Shown: positions 26,181 to 39,698, numbered from the stretch's first letter. The stretch: DNA of 64,000 nt from Dioscorea cayenensis subsp. rotundata (GCF_009730915.1 NC_052481.1:19712386-19776385), one strand, 5' to 3'. Numbers and translations are program-made. Notes: generated by a model from the letters alone, not told the origin.

Positions 26181-27359
26181 TTAATAAATGATAGACGATA
26201 CTTGATAATGGATATCTATGCTTTATACCACTCATGTACCCGTATAAGTACATGTGGTGTATGCATGTACGTGTGTATTTATGTGTGTCTATCTGTCTGA
26301 TACATCATATTTATAGTATGTATGTGTGTTTACAGAACTAGCAAGTTATCATCCTCTTAAACTTGGATGATATATTGTAGATAACTTTGTTTGGTTGTCT
26401 GTGAAGGGATTTAGTAACTCGAGTTCCGAAGAATTTTGGAATTCAATGGAACTAGGTTCTGGTTTCAGTGACTTTTAATTTTATTCACTTTTGAATTTAA
26501 CTTGGATGTCACTTTGTTTAGATATAAAAAGGTGAAGAAATGAGAAATCCCAAGCTTCATCAGTACATGACTGAAGTAACACAAATCTTAGGATAAGATG
26601 GTATAGCACACTTTGAATCTTTCTTTGTTGACTTTGGTTTATCTCCAACCCTTTTGCAATGTTCTCAAGTGTGACTTAATTACAGACTTATACTAACTAG
26701 ATATGCATTGCCTCCACATATTTAATAGATAGATGGAACCTCTTTACTTATTTTAATTTAAATTTGAATCATTTCCCCCTTTAAACAAGTGTGCTTGTGC
26801 TGATCAGTCATTTTCCACTGATGATTGTCTTACGGTAAAAATGAGAGTTTTTTGCCCAATAATAAATCAGAAATAAATGCATATATATGGTTAAAATTTA
26901 ACTTATCAAATGTGAGGTATTAATTAAAGGAACTAGTTACTTTCAAAGAACAACCATGACGAATGCCCAAGCACCAACTAAGGCCAGAAACATGCCACCA
27001 TAAAAAAAGAATAATAATAATAATATAACAAATTCAAATGTTGGGAATGCTAACCTCATTGCTAATATCAGTTGCACTTTTTTTTTATTTCATTCAAAGA
27101 ATCACTTTCTTATCTTCAATTTCCTGAGAGTTCCCTTCAACCACAATCCAACAACAATTCAATGTCATTAGTCTTCATGAAGTATTCTACAATTGCATCT
27201 GCAATAAACAGAGTTTCTGATAAAAGAACTACATGAGAATTCAACATGGGAGTTGAAGATCAGTACAATAACCGAGAAATGATAAATAAACACATCATCG
27301 AGAACATGATAACCAACCCGGCTTGGCATCTTTGCCATCAGGTAAAAAGCTGCATTTGG
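26181..27359. other. Intergenic DNA between convergent genes
   Basis: 3' UTRs of the Fe-S/MBL gene (plus) and the bHLH gene (minus) meet here. There is a TATG/TGTG-rich patch at about 26240-26330 and (AAT)n near 27010. No gene seen. Confidence 0.6.
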
Positions 27360-29383
27360 TTAAGCATTCGGAGGCCATAGCTTGGCGTCTTTGGTTGTGT
27401 CGACAAGGGCTGGTGGCAACCATCTCCACATTGGCACACTGGGGAATGCTGGAGAGGATGAAGACTTTGTTGCCGGTGTCTGACCTTGCGGTGCAAAGAC
27501 GGCGGGGTGGAATACCATAGGGTGAGGCATATACCCGGCAGGAGCCATATTCATGGCCTTGAGCTGTTGTTCGAGTCTCTCCTTGTCTGTCTTCAACTTG
27601 ATCTTCTCATCACGGAGCTCATTTTTCTCCGCCTACCCATAATGTAACAAATGTATTCAATCAACAGAGAAGTTGTTGAAGAAATAACAGGGTTGTGTTT
27701 CAGTTTCAAAAGGAAAGGAAAAGCACATGGTATCATGAATTTAAAACAGAACTATAAAGATACGAAAAGATAATACGGTATAATGAGAAGCTCAAACCTT
27801 CAGATCCTTGATTGTTTCTTGAAGCTTTTCATTAGAGATTTTCAGTTCTTCTGCTTCGGCTTTTAGCTGTTCCAACACACGAGCTGCATCACTTAATATG
27901 GTTGCTTTATCAGATTTAGGAGGTCTACCAGGATCGAGAACAGAACTTAATTCTGAGAACCTAGAAGTACATGTGTAGGAATCAAGCAAAAGAGTATTTT
28001 TCCTATATAAACATTAGAACAAATAAGAAAAAAAGACTTTTAGTTTAAGAAAAAGCAAGTACCTATCATTTAACTTATCCCTTCTCATTTTCTCCCGGCA
28101 TGCTTTCGACTTGGGCCTCGAGCATTCCTCATCCATTGCTCTGCAATAATACATAAAAAATTTTGGTATCATCCCATGGCATGGTAAAAGTACACATTTA
28201 TAAAGGGAATAACCATCTCAAGAGAGAAACTGAATATAATCATAACAGCAGGAAAAAAAAGTTTCCGAATATAATCTACTGTGGTCAAATCTTTATTTAA
28301 GAACCAAAAGTTCCGACTATGGCAACACAAGTATTCAAACAGCAGTTGTAGACAAGATACAGAAGAAAACAAAAAAGGCGGAGCATAAACAATCTTAGTT
28401 TATCGAAACCACAACTTCAAAGAAGTTCACAACAGATAATGAATAAAATTTTGAGCATACAAATACAAATACAAATGAAAACATGCACCAAGCATACCTC
28501 TTCCTTGTGTTTACTTGCTGAATACTGCCCGCATCTCCATACACCAATCCCGGTTCCAAACTGGTAAATTCAATAGTGATATCCTCTTCAATTTATAGTA
28601 AACAACAACCAAACCAGAATTACAAAGAGAAAGGGAAGTACCCATCCATCACGCCCGTTTGTTGAGAACCACAGGCCTGAGAATAAACCATTCCAGTACT
28701 CATGCTGTCAAAATACCCACTCAGTTGTTCAGATTCAGAAGAACATGATGGTCTTGTCAATCAAAGATTATGGCAAAAAGAAAGCAACCTACCAATCACT
28801 CAACTGAAGATTTCTAGTATTTTCATACATCAATCCTCCCTCCATTCTGTTAAAATTTTTAATTCAACCATTCAAAACAAACAGATTTACCCAAAAAAAA
28901 GCAGAAACCCCAATTTTTTTTTAATCAAAAGCTCCAAAATCCAATCTTTCTATGCCATCAACACATACAATCAGATAATCTGACATCATTATTGGCCAAA
29001 AAGAAAAAACCTAATTGCTTGGCTTCACATAAATCCAAGCATATAAATCAAATTAAAAAAAACAAGAACTAAAAAAAAAACCATACTTTTGAACCGAGTT
29101 CATCTGAGGAAGACCACAAGCACCACCAATAAACGCGTCCCCCATCTGCATCCTGCCAGCCAATACTTCAATTTTCAATTCAAAACTCAATACCAAACCA
29201 CCGGATCGGATACCGATGAAATAATCTAAGACTTCAAAACAAGCATTAGGGGCTTCTTCCTTACCCGGACGACGGTGACATCCCACAAAGGCTCTCGATC
29301 GCGCACTGGAGCTCGCCATCTGATCCAGCTCCGACGTCTCCCGCATCATCGATCAAGTACTCTGCCGCTGGATCAGGCTCCAT
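27360..29383 (-). CDS. bHLH transcription factor, subgroup IVc (bHLH34/bHLH104/ILR3-like)
   Basis: Eight exons on the minus strand: 29383-29265, 29152-29087, 28846-28793, 28704-28642, 28560-28498, 28140-28063, 27960-27798 and 27632-27360. The frame holds and gives 292 residues. The bHLH domain starts at about residue 135 with KACREKMRRDKLNDRF and SSVLDPGRPPKSDKATIL. It runs into a leucine-zipper-like coiled coil (LEQLKAEAEELK, AEKNELRDEKIKLK, ERLEQQLKAM). The C-terminus has the IVc signature PMWRWLPPALVDTTKD...PPNA. In Arabidopsis the IVc factors (bHLH34, 104, 105/ILR3, 115) form dimers in the nucleus and activate iron-deficiency genes, and are targets of BRUTUS ligases. The acidic N-terminus (MEPDPAAEYLIDD) is spread over small exons. 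Subgroup is firm; the exact orthologue is not resolved. Confidence 0.92.
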
Positions 29384-29712
29384 TCTCAACAAACCAACCA
29401 ATTCACCTCTCCCCTCCTTCAGACTCCAAATCACGGCGCTCCGGCGACAAACCGGATCACCGGCGCTCCGGACGATTCGTTCGCATCTAGGGTTAGGGTT
29501 TCCGAATTTTGGAACGACGAGAGAATCAGCGGTTAATTATCAGCAATTTATCGCCAAAAAAGAAGGAAATAAACCAAAAGATACGAGAAAAAGAGAAGCC
29601 TTTATAGAGATAGCTTTGTGTACCCTATGATGATCATAGCCGTTCAATTTCGATCCCTTGTTATATTGAAACGATCATGACCGTCCATTTCGTAGAAATT
29701 GATCGATAAGAA

Positions 29713-29718
29713 CACGTG
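29713..29718 (-). promoter_or_regulatory. G-box CACGTG about 330 bp upstream of the bHLH gene start
   Basis: A perfect CACGTG lies in the presumed promoter. G-boxes are bound by bHLH and bZIP factors, so auto- or cross-regulation within the iron network is possible, but this is inference from one motif. Confidence 0.4.
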
Positions 29719-29799
29719 CCATCATTGTCGTTACTTTTCGCTTCTTTGGGACGTGAACGTTAGCCGACGATTTTTACCGCCGACTTTTGACTGTTTGTT

Positions 29800-30056
29800 T
29801 TTATTTATTTTTTTATTAAAAAAAAAGAAATTCTAAATTATTTTTCACAATTTATTTTTTGCCATTTAAATAATTACAATTTTTTTTACGTGTCATAAGG
29901 GCATATATTTTTATGTGTAGAGGCCCTCATGTTGGTAATAAAACTATCAAATAAAATAACTAAGAATTTCCTTTCAATAAAAATAATTATAAAAAAATTA
30001 GTCAGCTAATACACCAATATAAATTATAAAATATGTCTGTGTGTAACAAGATGGTA

Positions 30057-30100
<44 letters not shown>

Positions 30101-32575
30101 AACTTGCAATAATTTGAAATTTATTGCTTGTTATTAAACAAGATAACAACAGAAATAAAACAAATAACATAAAAGACTCTGCCTTAGTTATCAAACACGA
30201 TCTCAATTTTCTTAACTTACTTAAGATTGTCTCGGGTGAAACAACGATTAACATCAGACCTGTTGATAAGCTCAAAAATTACTCAGTTTTATATCATTTA
30301 GAATGGATCATCACGTGCATCTATTATTTTTTGTGTGTCATTACTGTTTTGAGATTAATTTATCCACTACTATTTTATAAGTTTGACATTTATTACTAGC
30401 GTATTTCTAGGTTTTATCTTGTTATTTTATCTCTTTGGTAGGCTAGTTTTAATTTTTTTAAGTTTTGTTTCACTTTATTTTGTAAAATTTTATCGTATTG
30501 TGATTTTTATATTTTAATAAATATAGATAAAATATATCCATCAACTATTATTGTGAGTAAAATTTGAGCTCTCAATCTCTTACTTTGGAGAGAAATGAGT
30601 TACGCACTCTGTTGCAAGGGTAGGTTTTTTACTTTTAACAAACCTAAAGCTCTAATTTATCTATTTTAATAAAAATAAAAAATAAAAAGAGAATAAGTTA
30701 CGTAATTAAGCACATTATAAGACTTTTATTATATTCACTATTAAAAAAAAAGACAAGTCACTCTTTACTCTTTTCACAATTCAGATGCTAAAAGTCAAGA
30801 TTGCAGTCTTTTCATGTTAATTAAAACAAAATATATATAGTATAAAATCACAGATATAATCCATATGAGATTATATTTGAGCAAGTACATGATGTTAATT
30901 AATAAGAATAAATAGCCATCAAAATTGCAAAAAAAAGTTAAGAGGGGGACCATTGAAATGAAAGAAAGTTAAAAGATTTAGAATGGATAAACAAAGAGAA
31001 CCAGCAGAGGACTTTGTGGTCTTGGTTAAGACTCAAAGAGATATTTGGGTCCAATCAAGATTAGACTCTGGTTTCCATTTGCCGCACAAATTGGTGGACC
31101 CCACCAACTCATTTGATAGACAAAGGACCACCACACCAAACACCACCAACTCATAAGGACACTTGATCCCAAAGCATACTAGTTTATATGATCATTAAAA
31201 TTAAGTCAAAAAAGCTTAAATTGATGATTAACTGTATGACGTTCTTGTAAACGTTTGTTTTTTTTTTTTAAAGAAATTATACTCATTTGAAATTTGATTG
31301 CTCGTGTTACTTATTTTGCTCATGTTACATGTAATTTGAATTTAAATTGAGTTTGGTAGCATTGTTTGTTTTGTTTAGTTGGATGTTTTTTTTTAAATAT
31401 TTAATTCTATTGTAGAAATAAAATTTATATTTTAATAGAAAATATTTAATTTATAATTATATTGCCATAAATCACACGTCAACATATGTATACATACTAT
31501 ATATATATTGTGGTTATTTTTATTTTATATAAAAAAAATAATCTAAACTATTTCTTCCATTCTTTTTAACTTTCATATTTTGGATTTTTTTTTGTTCTTT
31601 TTTACTGTCACATTAAAAATTTCATTCAGTATTAAATTTTTTTTCCATATTTATTATTTAATTTAATATATTTGTATATTTTTTAATAAATCACAATCAA
31701 CTAAGAATTAAATCATATACTCCACTTAGTAGAGTTTTAAATAGGAGTAATTTTGAAAAGTAATAAACATTTTTATAAAATATAAGTAATCAACTAACGT
31801 TAACTAACTTTTTAAATCGATGTGAATTAAGTAAATATGGCAAATAAATAGAAATAAAGAAAGTATTACCACATGCATGCTTCAAAGATATATTTATTTT
31901 GTTTTTTCATTAAAAAAAAATTGAATACAAAACCACTTAAATAAAGAAAGGAAACCACTACCACTTAGACTAATCTCTACTATCACTTGGACTGGTGTAT
32001 ATATATATATATATGCATAGTGTCACGGGGGTATTTGGTGTGGCAACCATAACACATAGCTTGTATTTTTGTATAATATATATATAGAGAGAAAGTATCA
32101 TTCTTCTATGGATGCTCATTATCAGCTGATGGATCTCAATCCAACGGCCAACAGTGATAAATAGTAGTTAATATAACAAGTACAATAATTACTGTTTGGA
32201 ATAGTACATCATACAGAGTTGTTGTTCATCAATGTCGATCCAATAGCTGATAATTAGACGTCCATAGAAGATGTTTTGCCATATATATATATATATGAGT
32301 ATACGTCTTATGGGCCCGGTAACTACAAATGTCCGCAAATGACTTAATTTCCATCAGTACAAGAAAGGAGTAAGAAATCTTTACATCATACATAGCGGAT
32401 CAAAATATACATCAAGTTTAGGGATATTGTACTCCATCTGTATTTAATCTACCAACAAATATTGGATATGATCATGTAGAAATGTGCAAAACCCTAAACA
32501 GTCACCTCATTGCTTTTGATGAAATCTGTAGACAACCGATAAGAACAACAACAACAATCCTTGCAGCACTTTACA
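29800..32575. other. AT-rich intergenic DNA
   Basis: Contains (TA)n at about 30060-30093, 31998-32012 and 32281-32294, many poly-T/A tracts and the MITE-like inverted repeat listed separately. Short frames here show no known protein. Confidence 0.6.
32091..32282. mobile_element. MITE-like inverted repeat of about 190 bp
   Basis: The left arm (TTCTATGGATG then ATTATCAGCTGATGGATC) is the imperfect reverse complement of the right arm (GATCCAATAGCTGATAAT then CGTCCATAGAA). TA repeats flank both sides, which hides any target duplication. No coding content. Confidence 0.6.
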
Positions 32576-34414
32576 TCATATAAATAGTGAGGGATTTTCC
32601 GATGCGCTGTTCACTTGGACTTCAAGTACCTCCAACCGACGTTCCAAGACATCAAGCTTTTCATTCAAAGTTGCCAATTTACTCTTTGTTGTTGCCTCTA
32701 ATCAGTAATTTGGTCAAATGAGTGTCTCTAAGTTAGAAAAGATAAAATAAAATAAATGCATAAGCATAGTATGCAAGTTATGGTAACACACCGTGCAGTT
32801 TATTTGTAAAGATCAAGGGGCTATGTTATGTCATTACTTAATATAAGTCAAAGTCAGTTTTTATCACAATTTTTGTGTTATGCAACAACTAAGGCTTGAT
32901 TTGAACATATAACAAGTCAGGTATAATTATCCTTTATGAAATCAATTTAGAATTAATCGCTCAAAATCCAACATTATCTATAACCATCACATACATTCAT
33001 ATGTCACACAACAATTCCATGTTTGCGCTTTGTGTTTCTTCTTTCCTTGCACTTTCGGCCACCCAAACTATTATCGCCACACTACTTGACAATGATGCAA
33101 CATGTTTATATGCAATTTGAAGAAATAGTCATAACATTAGCTCTATCAGTACATTATCGATAATTCGATTACAGAGGATTAGAATAACTGAGAAGCATTG
33201 GGTATTCATTGAAAGTTTGGTATAAGTAGTGTTCACATGTTCTCTACATCATTGCTTTGGCTTCTAAAGAATAATATGCTCTACTTCTAATAATTTAGCA
33301 ACAAATGTATTCATAATAACAAAGTTATCAAGTAACACAAATCCAGTGAATGTCAAGCTAACAATTATCCTAACACCAAACAGGATTACCTAATCATTAA
33401 GAGTTTCACAGTAGTATAAATAAAAAATGAGCTGGTCTAAGGTACAAGCACATAGCACACATAATGTATGCATGCAAGGAAGCCTCATAAGCAGGCAACC
33501 ACCTAACTGCATATGCAAGTCTTTCCAATTCCAACATACATGTCGTTCAAATGCAATAATCTGACTTTCACACCATTTAAACTCAGAATAAATGTAATTA
33601 AGCAGAAGAATCCAGGCACCCTCTTACCCTCAAACAAACAACACACTAATTGGAACTAGTTACTACTTCAAAGACCATTTTTAGTTCTTTTCATGGTTGT
33701 CTACCAGTTGTTTATTATTTGCCAATAATGAGCTTTGAACCAAGACCCCACACATTCTCACTCAGAAACAAAGGAATTTCAGTGTCAGTGGACCAAATGT
33801 TCTTGAACAAGTTGCAGATATTCCAAGTATACACAAAGTTTTATCTTACTAGATGACTCATCCATAACCGGCTAGTAACAAGCAAATGAGAAATTATTCT
33901 GAAGCAAGAAGATGAAATCACTTGGTATGAATCAATTCATCTGAGAGATTTGTTCAGAATAAGAAAGAAGAAAATTTTCCTCTTGAAACCAATTAATATG
34001 TGACTAAAACATATCGCCCTTCATGCTAAAAACCAAAAGTCTAGAAGACACGTTGAAAAAGCATTGGATAAGATTAACAAACACCAAATCCAGTAAAATC
34101 AATCCAAAATCCAACCAGATCCAACTAACAAACAGTAAATACATTGAAACACTCCAGATCTAGACCAAAAATTTCCATCTTTGTGCCATTTATGTATCAA
34201 TTGAAATGAAGCAATGAGTGAATGATCATCAAAAAGCAAAGTAGCAGAATGCAAATCCAAAGAGAAGAGTAAGATACGCACCGAACTGGAGAAGGAAATC
34301 GAAGAGGCGACGAACATTGAGGGAAATGTGGGAGATGAACTCACGGTTCTCCCAATCAGCCTGCACTGCAATCCCTACGTTCACAGCGTTCGTGATACCT
34401 CCGGCCCTCGCCAT
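32576..34414 (-). CDS. BRK1: BRICK1 (HSPC300), small subunit of the SCAR/WAVE complex
   Basis: Two exons on the minus strand: 34414-34282 and 32697-32576, separated by a 1584-bp intron; 84 residues, close to the 85 or so of other plant BRK1 proteins. The N-terminal half has the nearly invariant MARAGGITNAVNVGIAVQ and DWENREFISHISLNVRRLF stretches. The C-terminal half is a heptad coiled coil (KLATLNEKLDVLERRLEVLE). BRK1 stabilises SCAR/WAVE, which activates the ARP2/3 actin nucleator at the cell cortex and shapes trichomes and pavement-cell lobes. The last residues (NPSLFI) are slightly shorter than the usual NPSLFAT end. The match is very strong. Confidence 0.97.
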
Positions 34415-36701
34415 GGCCTCCGCCGCCTCCCACTTTTCTCCGGCGAGCGAGTCAGAGAAGAGGCAAAATGATGGCTGTAGAACCAGATGATGAGGGGGTG
34501 GTGGGTGTGGAGTATGCTTTTGCTTTTTACACCCTAAAAAGTTCAAAATTGTTTGCGTGTTATTTTTGTAAACTACAATATGCACATATACCCCTGAAGA
34601 AATTTAGAATTGGACACATCAAACTGGTAGTCAAAAGTAGGCAAGTACTGATGATTGTTTATCATATTTGACACTGTGCTTAATTTAATCCTATCACTTG
34701 AACTTCATCGAGGGTTGCACCTACCTGAACATCTTAAGAAAATTTAGATCTAACACTAAAAAGAAGTAGTTGAACATCTGAACACAATGCAGCAAAAGAA
34801 AAATATAAGAGCAGCTAGCAAGAGAGAAATTCAGAAGACCAAACAAGGAGAAAAACAGACTTCTGTGAGACATGTATTTTTTTATTTTATTTTTTTTTTT
34901 TTTTTTTTTTTTTTTTGCTTATTCAACATTTACAGTGAATATCAGTAGATTCAGTACTCTAAAAATCAAACCTGGTCATACAACCCCTCAACAGCTCAAG
35001 CTCATGATCTCTGGTACGTATTTCACAGCAAGATCTTTGCTTAGTGACACTATGAATATATCTGCAATTTGGTTTTTGGAGGAAAAGTTTGTAACTGATT
35101 GCTTGTTGTACTTCTGAGATGTTCCAAGAATCTTTTTGCTTCAGTTGAAAGTCAAAATAAAATAAAAAGATCTGCTGCAAGGCCTGCAGCACTCTGCCAC
35201 TGAAGCAATTAAACAAAATAAATATAAATCAGCTCCAACAACATTTCAGAACAATATCATTGAATTATGAAGAAATTAAAGAACAGGAAAACAACCACTG
35301 AAGATGACAAACCACATCAATCATTTATAAATTCTTAATCAAAATTTACAAAGAGGGGGAAAAAAAGAGTGTGCATTCAAGTGAACCAATGGTCATCTAA
35401 AATTCATTTATTCTGGTGCTTCACATGATTTGAAAGCTTGCAAATTTTCTGCCTGGACTCCATAGGCATGTAGAGTTAAAAAGAATTTTTAATTGTTAGT
35501 TGAGAGGATGGGGGCTTATCTCAACTATACACCCCGTGAGTTCCCAACAAAGGGCACTCACTGATCACATCTAGTCATGCTTGCTGTCAAAGAGGAGATT
35601 ATACTTTAAAGAGCACTAAACTAACAAGAACACAAGTGTCAAAGACTAAAAGACAATAAGATCTAGTTTGGAAAGATTTTGTTATAGCCTAGCAAATTCT
35701 GAAGGTCAAAGTCTTAATCAATGTGTTCAACAAAAGATCACATAAAGGGGGAAGAAAGCAGGAAATCCAAAAAATAATAATAAATAAATTGTGTTTCCAG
35801 ATAAGAAGAAGCCAAAAATTCATGAGAAGAGTAGACAAGAAAGATAAGCTACCTCCTCAGCTTATGATTAGGGTCCAGAGAGCTCTCATCAACCATGGGC
35901 CACTCCAACAAACACACACTTCAATCCTTCATCTTGACGGCTCCACTGTCCACTCTTGGAAGCAACGATTATCATATTCTCTCCCTCCGGACTGCTCCCT
36001 TCTGAGAGACTTGTGCTTAACGGACAAGCAGCCATGAAAGGATTGGAGACTATCGCTTATGGGAGTATGAATCATTTAAGGCAAGGAATGCAACCATTCT
36101 ACAATTGTTAGCATAAAAACTAGTTATCTTTCTTTTGGTCACTCTTAATGAAAATTAAGAGGAAAACATACCATTCAAGAACTTGCAGGTTTCTAGAGTG
36201 GCCAAGGCAATTGTTATTGACAACCAACATCAGAGAGTTTCATGTGCCAGTTATTAGTTCCACATGAGCCAAAATAAATAAATAAATAAATAGTATAGCA
36301 ACACTAAAATCAAAGTAAAACTAAACAAATGGAAGATTTTTTTTTCCCATCTCTCCTCATTTTTATAAAATAACAATTATCAAACTCTATATTAAATTAT
36401 GTTTGTGCAAAGATATTTATGCACTTCATACTCAACAGGTTGATGAGTGGTAGGGCTTGCTTACAATGCTAGTAAATGCCGGGAAAAAGTTAACCAAGGG
36501 TAGAGAAAAAATCATAAATTCTTAACGCATATGCATATATGTGTGCATGCATGTATTTGTGTATGTACTTACAACCGACAGTGAAAAGAGAAAGAATGTA
36601 AAGAATGGCAGCAAAAAGAATATATGTCATTTACCTTGAATCTCTTGACGCTGAGATGAAGAGCGAGATGAAAAATGGTGCGTCTTTGAGTATGCAAGAC
36701 C
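34415..36701. other. Intergenic region between BRK1 and the PPR-E gene
   Basis: A long poly-T tract (about 34875-34917) followed by a less AT-rich block to about 35210 could be the tail end of a retroposed sequence on the minus strand. A GC-richer block at 35850-36040 may be an exon of an untranslated transcript, possibly the 3' UTR of the PPR-E gene. No known protein found. Confidence 0.4.
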
Positions 36702-38330
36702 TCAGGCATAGGCCAATTCTGATTCAACCATACAATCATCAAAGTCAGAGGACTTGAGTTGCACATCAGTTGCTTCCACTACAGACATGATCTCCTCCAT
36801 ACACATGTGAGACCGATCTCCAGCAACAAACTCACAAGCCACACCATCTATCTCAATCATGCTACATCCAGGCACCTTCATCACCTTCTTCTCCTCCATC
36901 CCCTTTCTCACCTGCAATACATCTTCCCACTGATCAGCTGATGCATGCATGTTTGAGAGAAGCACATGAACACCACTATGATCAATCCCAAGTTTCACTA
37001 GACTTTCCACAGTTTCTTTGCCCAATTCCACCTCTCCATGCACCCTACAAGCATTTAACAAGGCTCCCAAAACATATGGGTCAGGTTCCATAGGCATCTC
37101 AAGGACAACCCTCCTCGCTTCCTCTAGCAATCCCGCCCGGCTCAAAAGGTCTACAAAGCCTCCATAATGCTCCACTCTCGGCTCAATACCATAAACTCTA
37201 TTCATACTATCAAAAATTTGTCTTCCTCGATCCACCAGACCCATCCGACCACAAGCACTGAGAACACAAATGAAAGTCACCTCATTCGGCCTAACACTTT
37301 CATTTTCCATGCTATCAAACAATTCAATCGCCTTCTCACTGTGACCATGATTTGATAACCCTGAAATCATGGATGTGTAGGCAAAAACATCTCTCTCCGG
37401 CATCTCATCAAACACTTTCAATGCATTCTCAATGCAACCACACTTGGCATACATATCTATCAGTGCAGTCCCTAAAATCCTGTCCAGCACCATCCCATTC
37501 CTCTCCACATATACATGTATCCACTTCCCCTGATCCAAAGCCCCCAGAAAACCACACGCAGACAAAGCACCAACAATTCCAGCTTGATTCGGCTTCACAC
37601 TAGCAAGCTGCATCTCATTGAACACCTCCAGCGCTTCCTTAAACATTCCAATCTGTGAATAAGCAGTAATCATGGAACTCCAAGAAACCTCATTTCTCTC
37701 AGGCATTCGATCAAACAACTCCCTTGCAACATCAATTCGCCCAGATTTCGCATAACCGTGAACCATCGCAGTCCAAGATATCACATCCTTGTTGGTGCTC
37801 AAATCAAACAAGCGCCGAGCGGAATCCAAACACCCGCAACTTGCGTACATATGAATCAATCCATTGAGAACAAAATCATACAACTCCCAACCACGCTTCA
37901 AGATCTGAGTATGAAACTTCCGGCCGTCAAACAAGGAGGAGAGCTCAACGCAAGCGCGGAGCACGAAGGAGAACGTGTAGTTATTGGGGGAGAAACCGGA
38001 ACGGAGCATGTGCTTACAAAGATAGAGAGCATCAAGGGGTTGTTTCCGATCAGCGTGCGCGCGGATCATAGTATTCCAGGCGAAGGCGGTAGGACGGCGG
38101 AGGGCGCCAAATACGGCACGGGAATGGGCGAGGTCGCCGTCTTCGGAGATGGCATAGAAGGCAAGGAGCTTGGCGGCGGCATAAGGGTCGGAGATGGCGC
38201 CGGAGACGATGAGGCGGGCGTGGAGATGGTGGATTTGGGCGATGGTGAGAAGGAGATGCTGGCATCGATCCAAGAGCATTAGAGTTCGCTTGTCGGATTT
38301 CATGCATTTCATAGCTCGCGGGAACATCAC
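36702..38330 (-). CDS. PLS-class pentatricopeptide repeat protein with E domain
   Basis: A single intronless frame of 542 residues, as usual for this family. After about 40 residues come alternating P, L and S repeats, for example RPTAFAWNTMIRAHADRKQPLDALYL, KDVISWTAMVHGYAKSGRIDVARELF, LGTALIDMYAKCGCIENALKVF and NEVTFICVLSACGRMGLVDRGRQIF. An E motif follows at the end (VLGALLNACRVHGEVELGKE, VLLSNMHASADQWEDVLQVRKGMEEKKVMKVPGCSMIEIDG), then an E+-like stretch. There is no DYW deaminase domain. Such proteins select C-to-U editing sites in mitochondrial or plastid RNA and recruit a DYW partner. No clear transit peptide can be called by eye. The target RNA is unknown. Confidence 0.93.
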   Translation of the reverse strand: MMFPRAMKCMKSDKRTLMLLDRCQHLLLTIAQIHHLHARLIVSGAISDPYAAAKLLAFYAISEDGDLAHSRAVFGALRRPTAFAWNTMIRAHADRKQPLDALYLCKHMLRSGFSPNNYTFSFVLRACVELSSLFDGRKFHTQILKRGWELYDFVLNGLIHMYASCGCLDSARRLFDLSTNKDVISWTAMVHGYAKSGRIDVARELFDRMPERNEVSWSSMITAYSQIGMFKEALEVFNEMQLASVKPNQAGIVGALSACGFLGALDQGKWIHVYVERNGMVLDRILGTALIDMYAKCGCIENALKVFDEMPERDVFAYTSMISGLSNHGHSEKAIELFDSMENESVRPNEVTFICVLSACGRMGLVDRGRQIFDSMNRVYGIEPRVEHYGGFVDLLSRAGLLEEARRVVLEMPMEPDPYVLGALLNACRVHGEVELGKETVESLVKLGIDHSGVHVLLSNMHASADQWEDVLQVRKGMEEKKVMKVPGCSMIEIDGVACEFVAGDRSHMCMEEIMSVVEATDVQLKSSDFDDCMVESELAYA

Positions 38331-39698
38331 TCACGCTTTGGTTCTGTTTCTGAATCAAAAGCCCGCCATTAAAAGAGAGAATATATTATATTATTACGTA
38401 TAAATGGATAATTTTTTTTTTTAATTTCATTTCATTATTTATATATATATATATAGTTAATAATTCATTTTAAAAAATTATTAATACTGATAAATAGTTA
38501 TGATTATTTAGAAAAATAAATTTTTGAGTAAATTTTTTTAAAATTTTATTACTATTTCAACAACATAAATACTGTAACAATACTGTTTATTTATTGTTTT
38601 TTACAAGTCTTATAGGAGAATGTCGCTTTTCTCCCCTTGATTTTAATTCTAAAATATCTTCTAAATCTTTACATAGTAAGATTTTATTTACCCAATGTGG
38701 TATTTCATATTTGATCAAATTAATATTTTTCTAAAAAATTGTTAAGCACTATAACCGATACTTCACCATATTTATTTGTCTCTTAACACCTTTTTTGGAT
38801 TAGCAATTCTCGTTATTTATTTCCAACACAAATTCTGAGTTTATAGTGGCATCTAAAAAATGATTCAAATTTGCTAATATATTTTAATAAAAAAATATTT
38901 TAAAAAAATTGAATTGACTTTTTTAAAAAAATTAAGTTTAAGTTGAACAGAAGAATAATTACCAATTTTTCATTGATACATCTTTAATAATGATAATTTA
39001 ACCTATCAACTTTTTGAAACAAATGGACAGGACAACAAACGAGTAATTGTGCCTAATATCTTTAATAAAAATTTGGTAAATAAAATTTCATTTCATTTTT
39101 AAAACATAGACAATGCACTTGCATATCTCATTTTCCTAATTTTCAGTAATTGGTAAAAAATACTTTTTTTATAAAAATACATAATCATATTTTAGAAACA
39201 ACAACTAATTTAAAATTCTTACTTTATTTCAAATTTAAATTCAATTCATAATAGTACATTTATATCTCAACAAGATATGACATAAAGTTTTCTCTTGCAA
39301 AAATTAACACCATCTTTCTGATTCATGGTACCAACCAAATGGGCAATAAATATAAGAATCAGATTCAGCTATATATCATAAAGATCAACTTACCAATTAA
39401 AGCAAATGTAGGTAAACTTTTAACTTTGCAGTAAATTCATTTAAAATGTTTGTAAGAATAAAAAAAAAAGGAAAAATGAAGTACAACAATGTAAATTTTT
39501 TTAATATCCAAAAGCTCTCATCTTTTTAACTTTGGTTCTATTTCATATTTCCCCCCCAAAAAAAAATTACATTCCCCACCAGAACACCAAAACAAAACAA
39601 CCACAACTACTCTTTCTCTGTATCAAAAAAAGGATAGAAAAAAAAAAAAAAGAACAAAACTTTTTCATCCCAGCCGTCTGATTTGAATCCAACGGCCA
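38331..39698. other. AT-rich intergenic DNA
   Basis: Contains a (TA)n at about 38440-38455 and many T-rich tracts. It holds the upstream region of the PPR-E gene and the 3' region of the response regulator. No gene seen. Confidence 0.6.

Noticed and set aside
29275-29490. Plus-strand 71-codon frame over the bHLH start
   Set aside because: It overlaps the first bHLH exon and its leader on the other strand and has no family.
32500-34414. A host gene in the long BRK1 intron
   Set aside because: No domain or good coding stretch in either strand; splice sites of BRK1 fit a single 1.6-kb intron.
36759-38282. Plus-strand frames with His/Ser-rich peptides opposite the PPR-E gene
   Set aside because: Shadows of the 542-codon minus-strand PPR frame.
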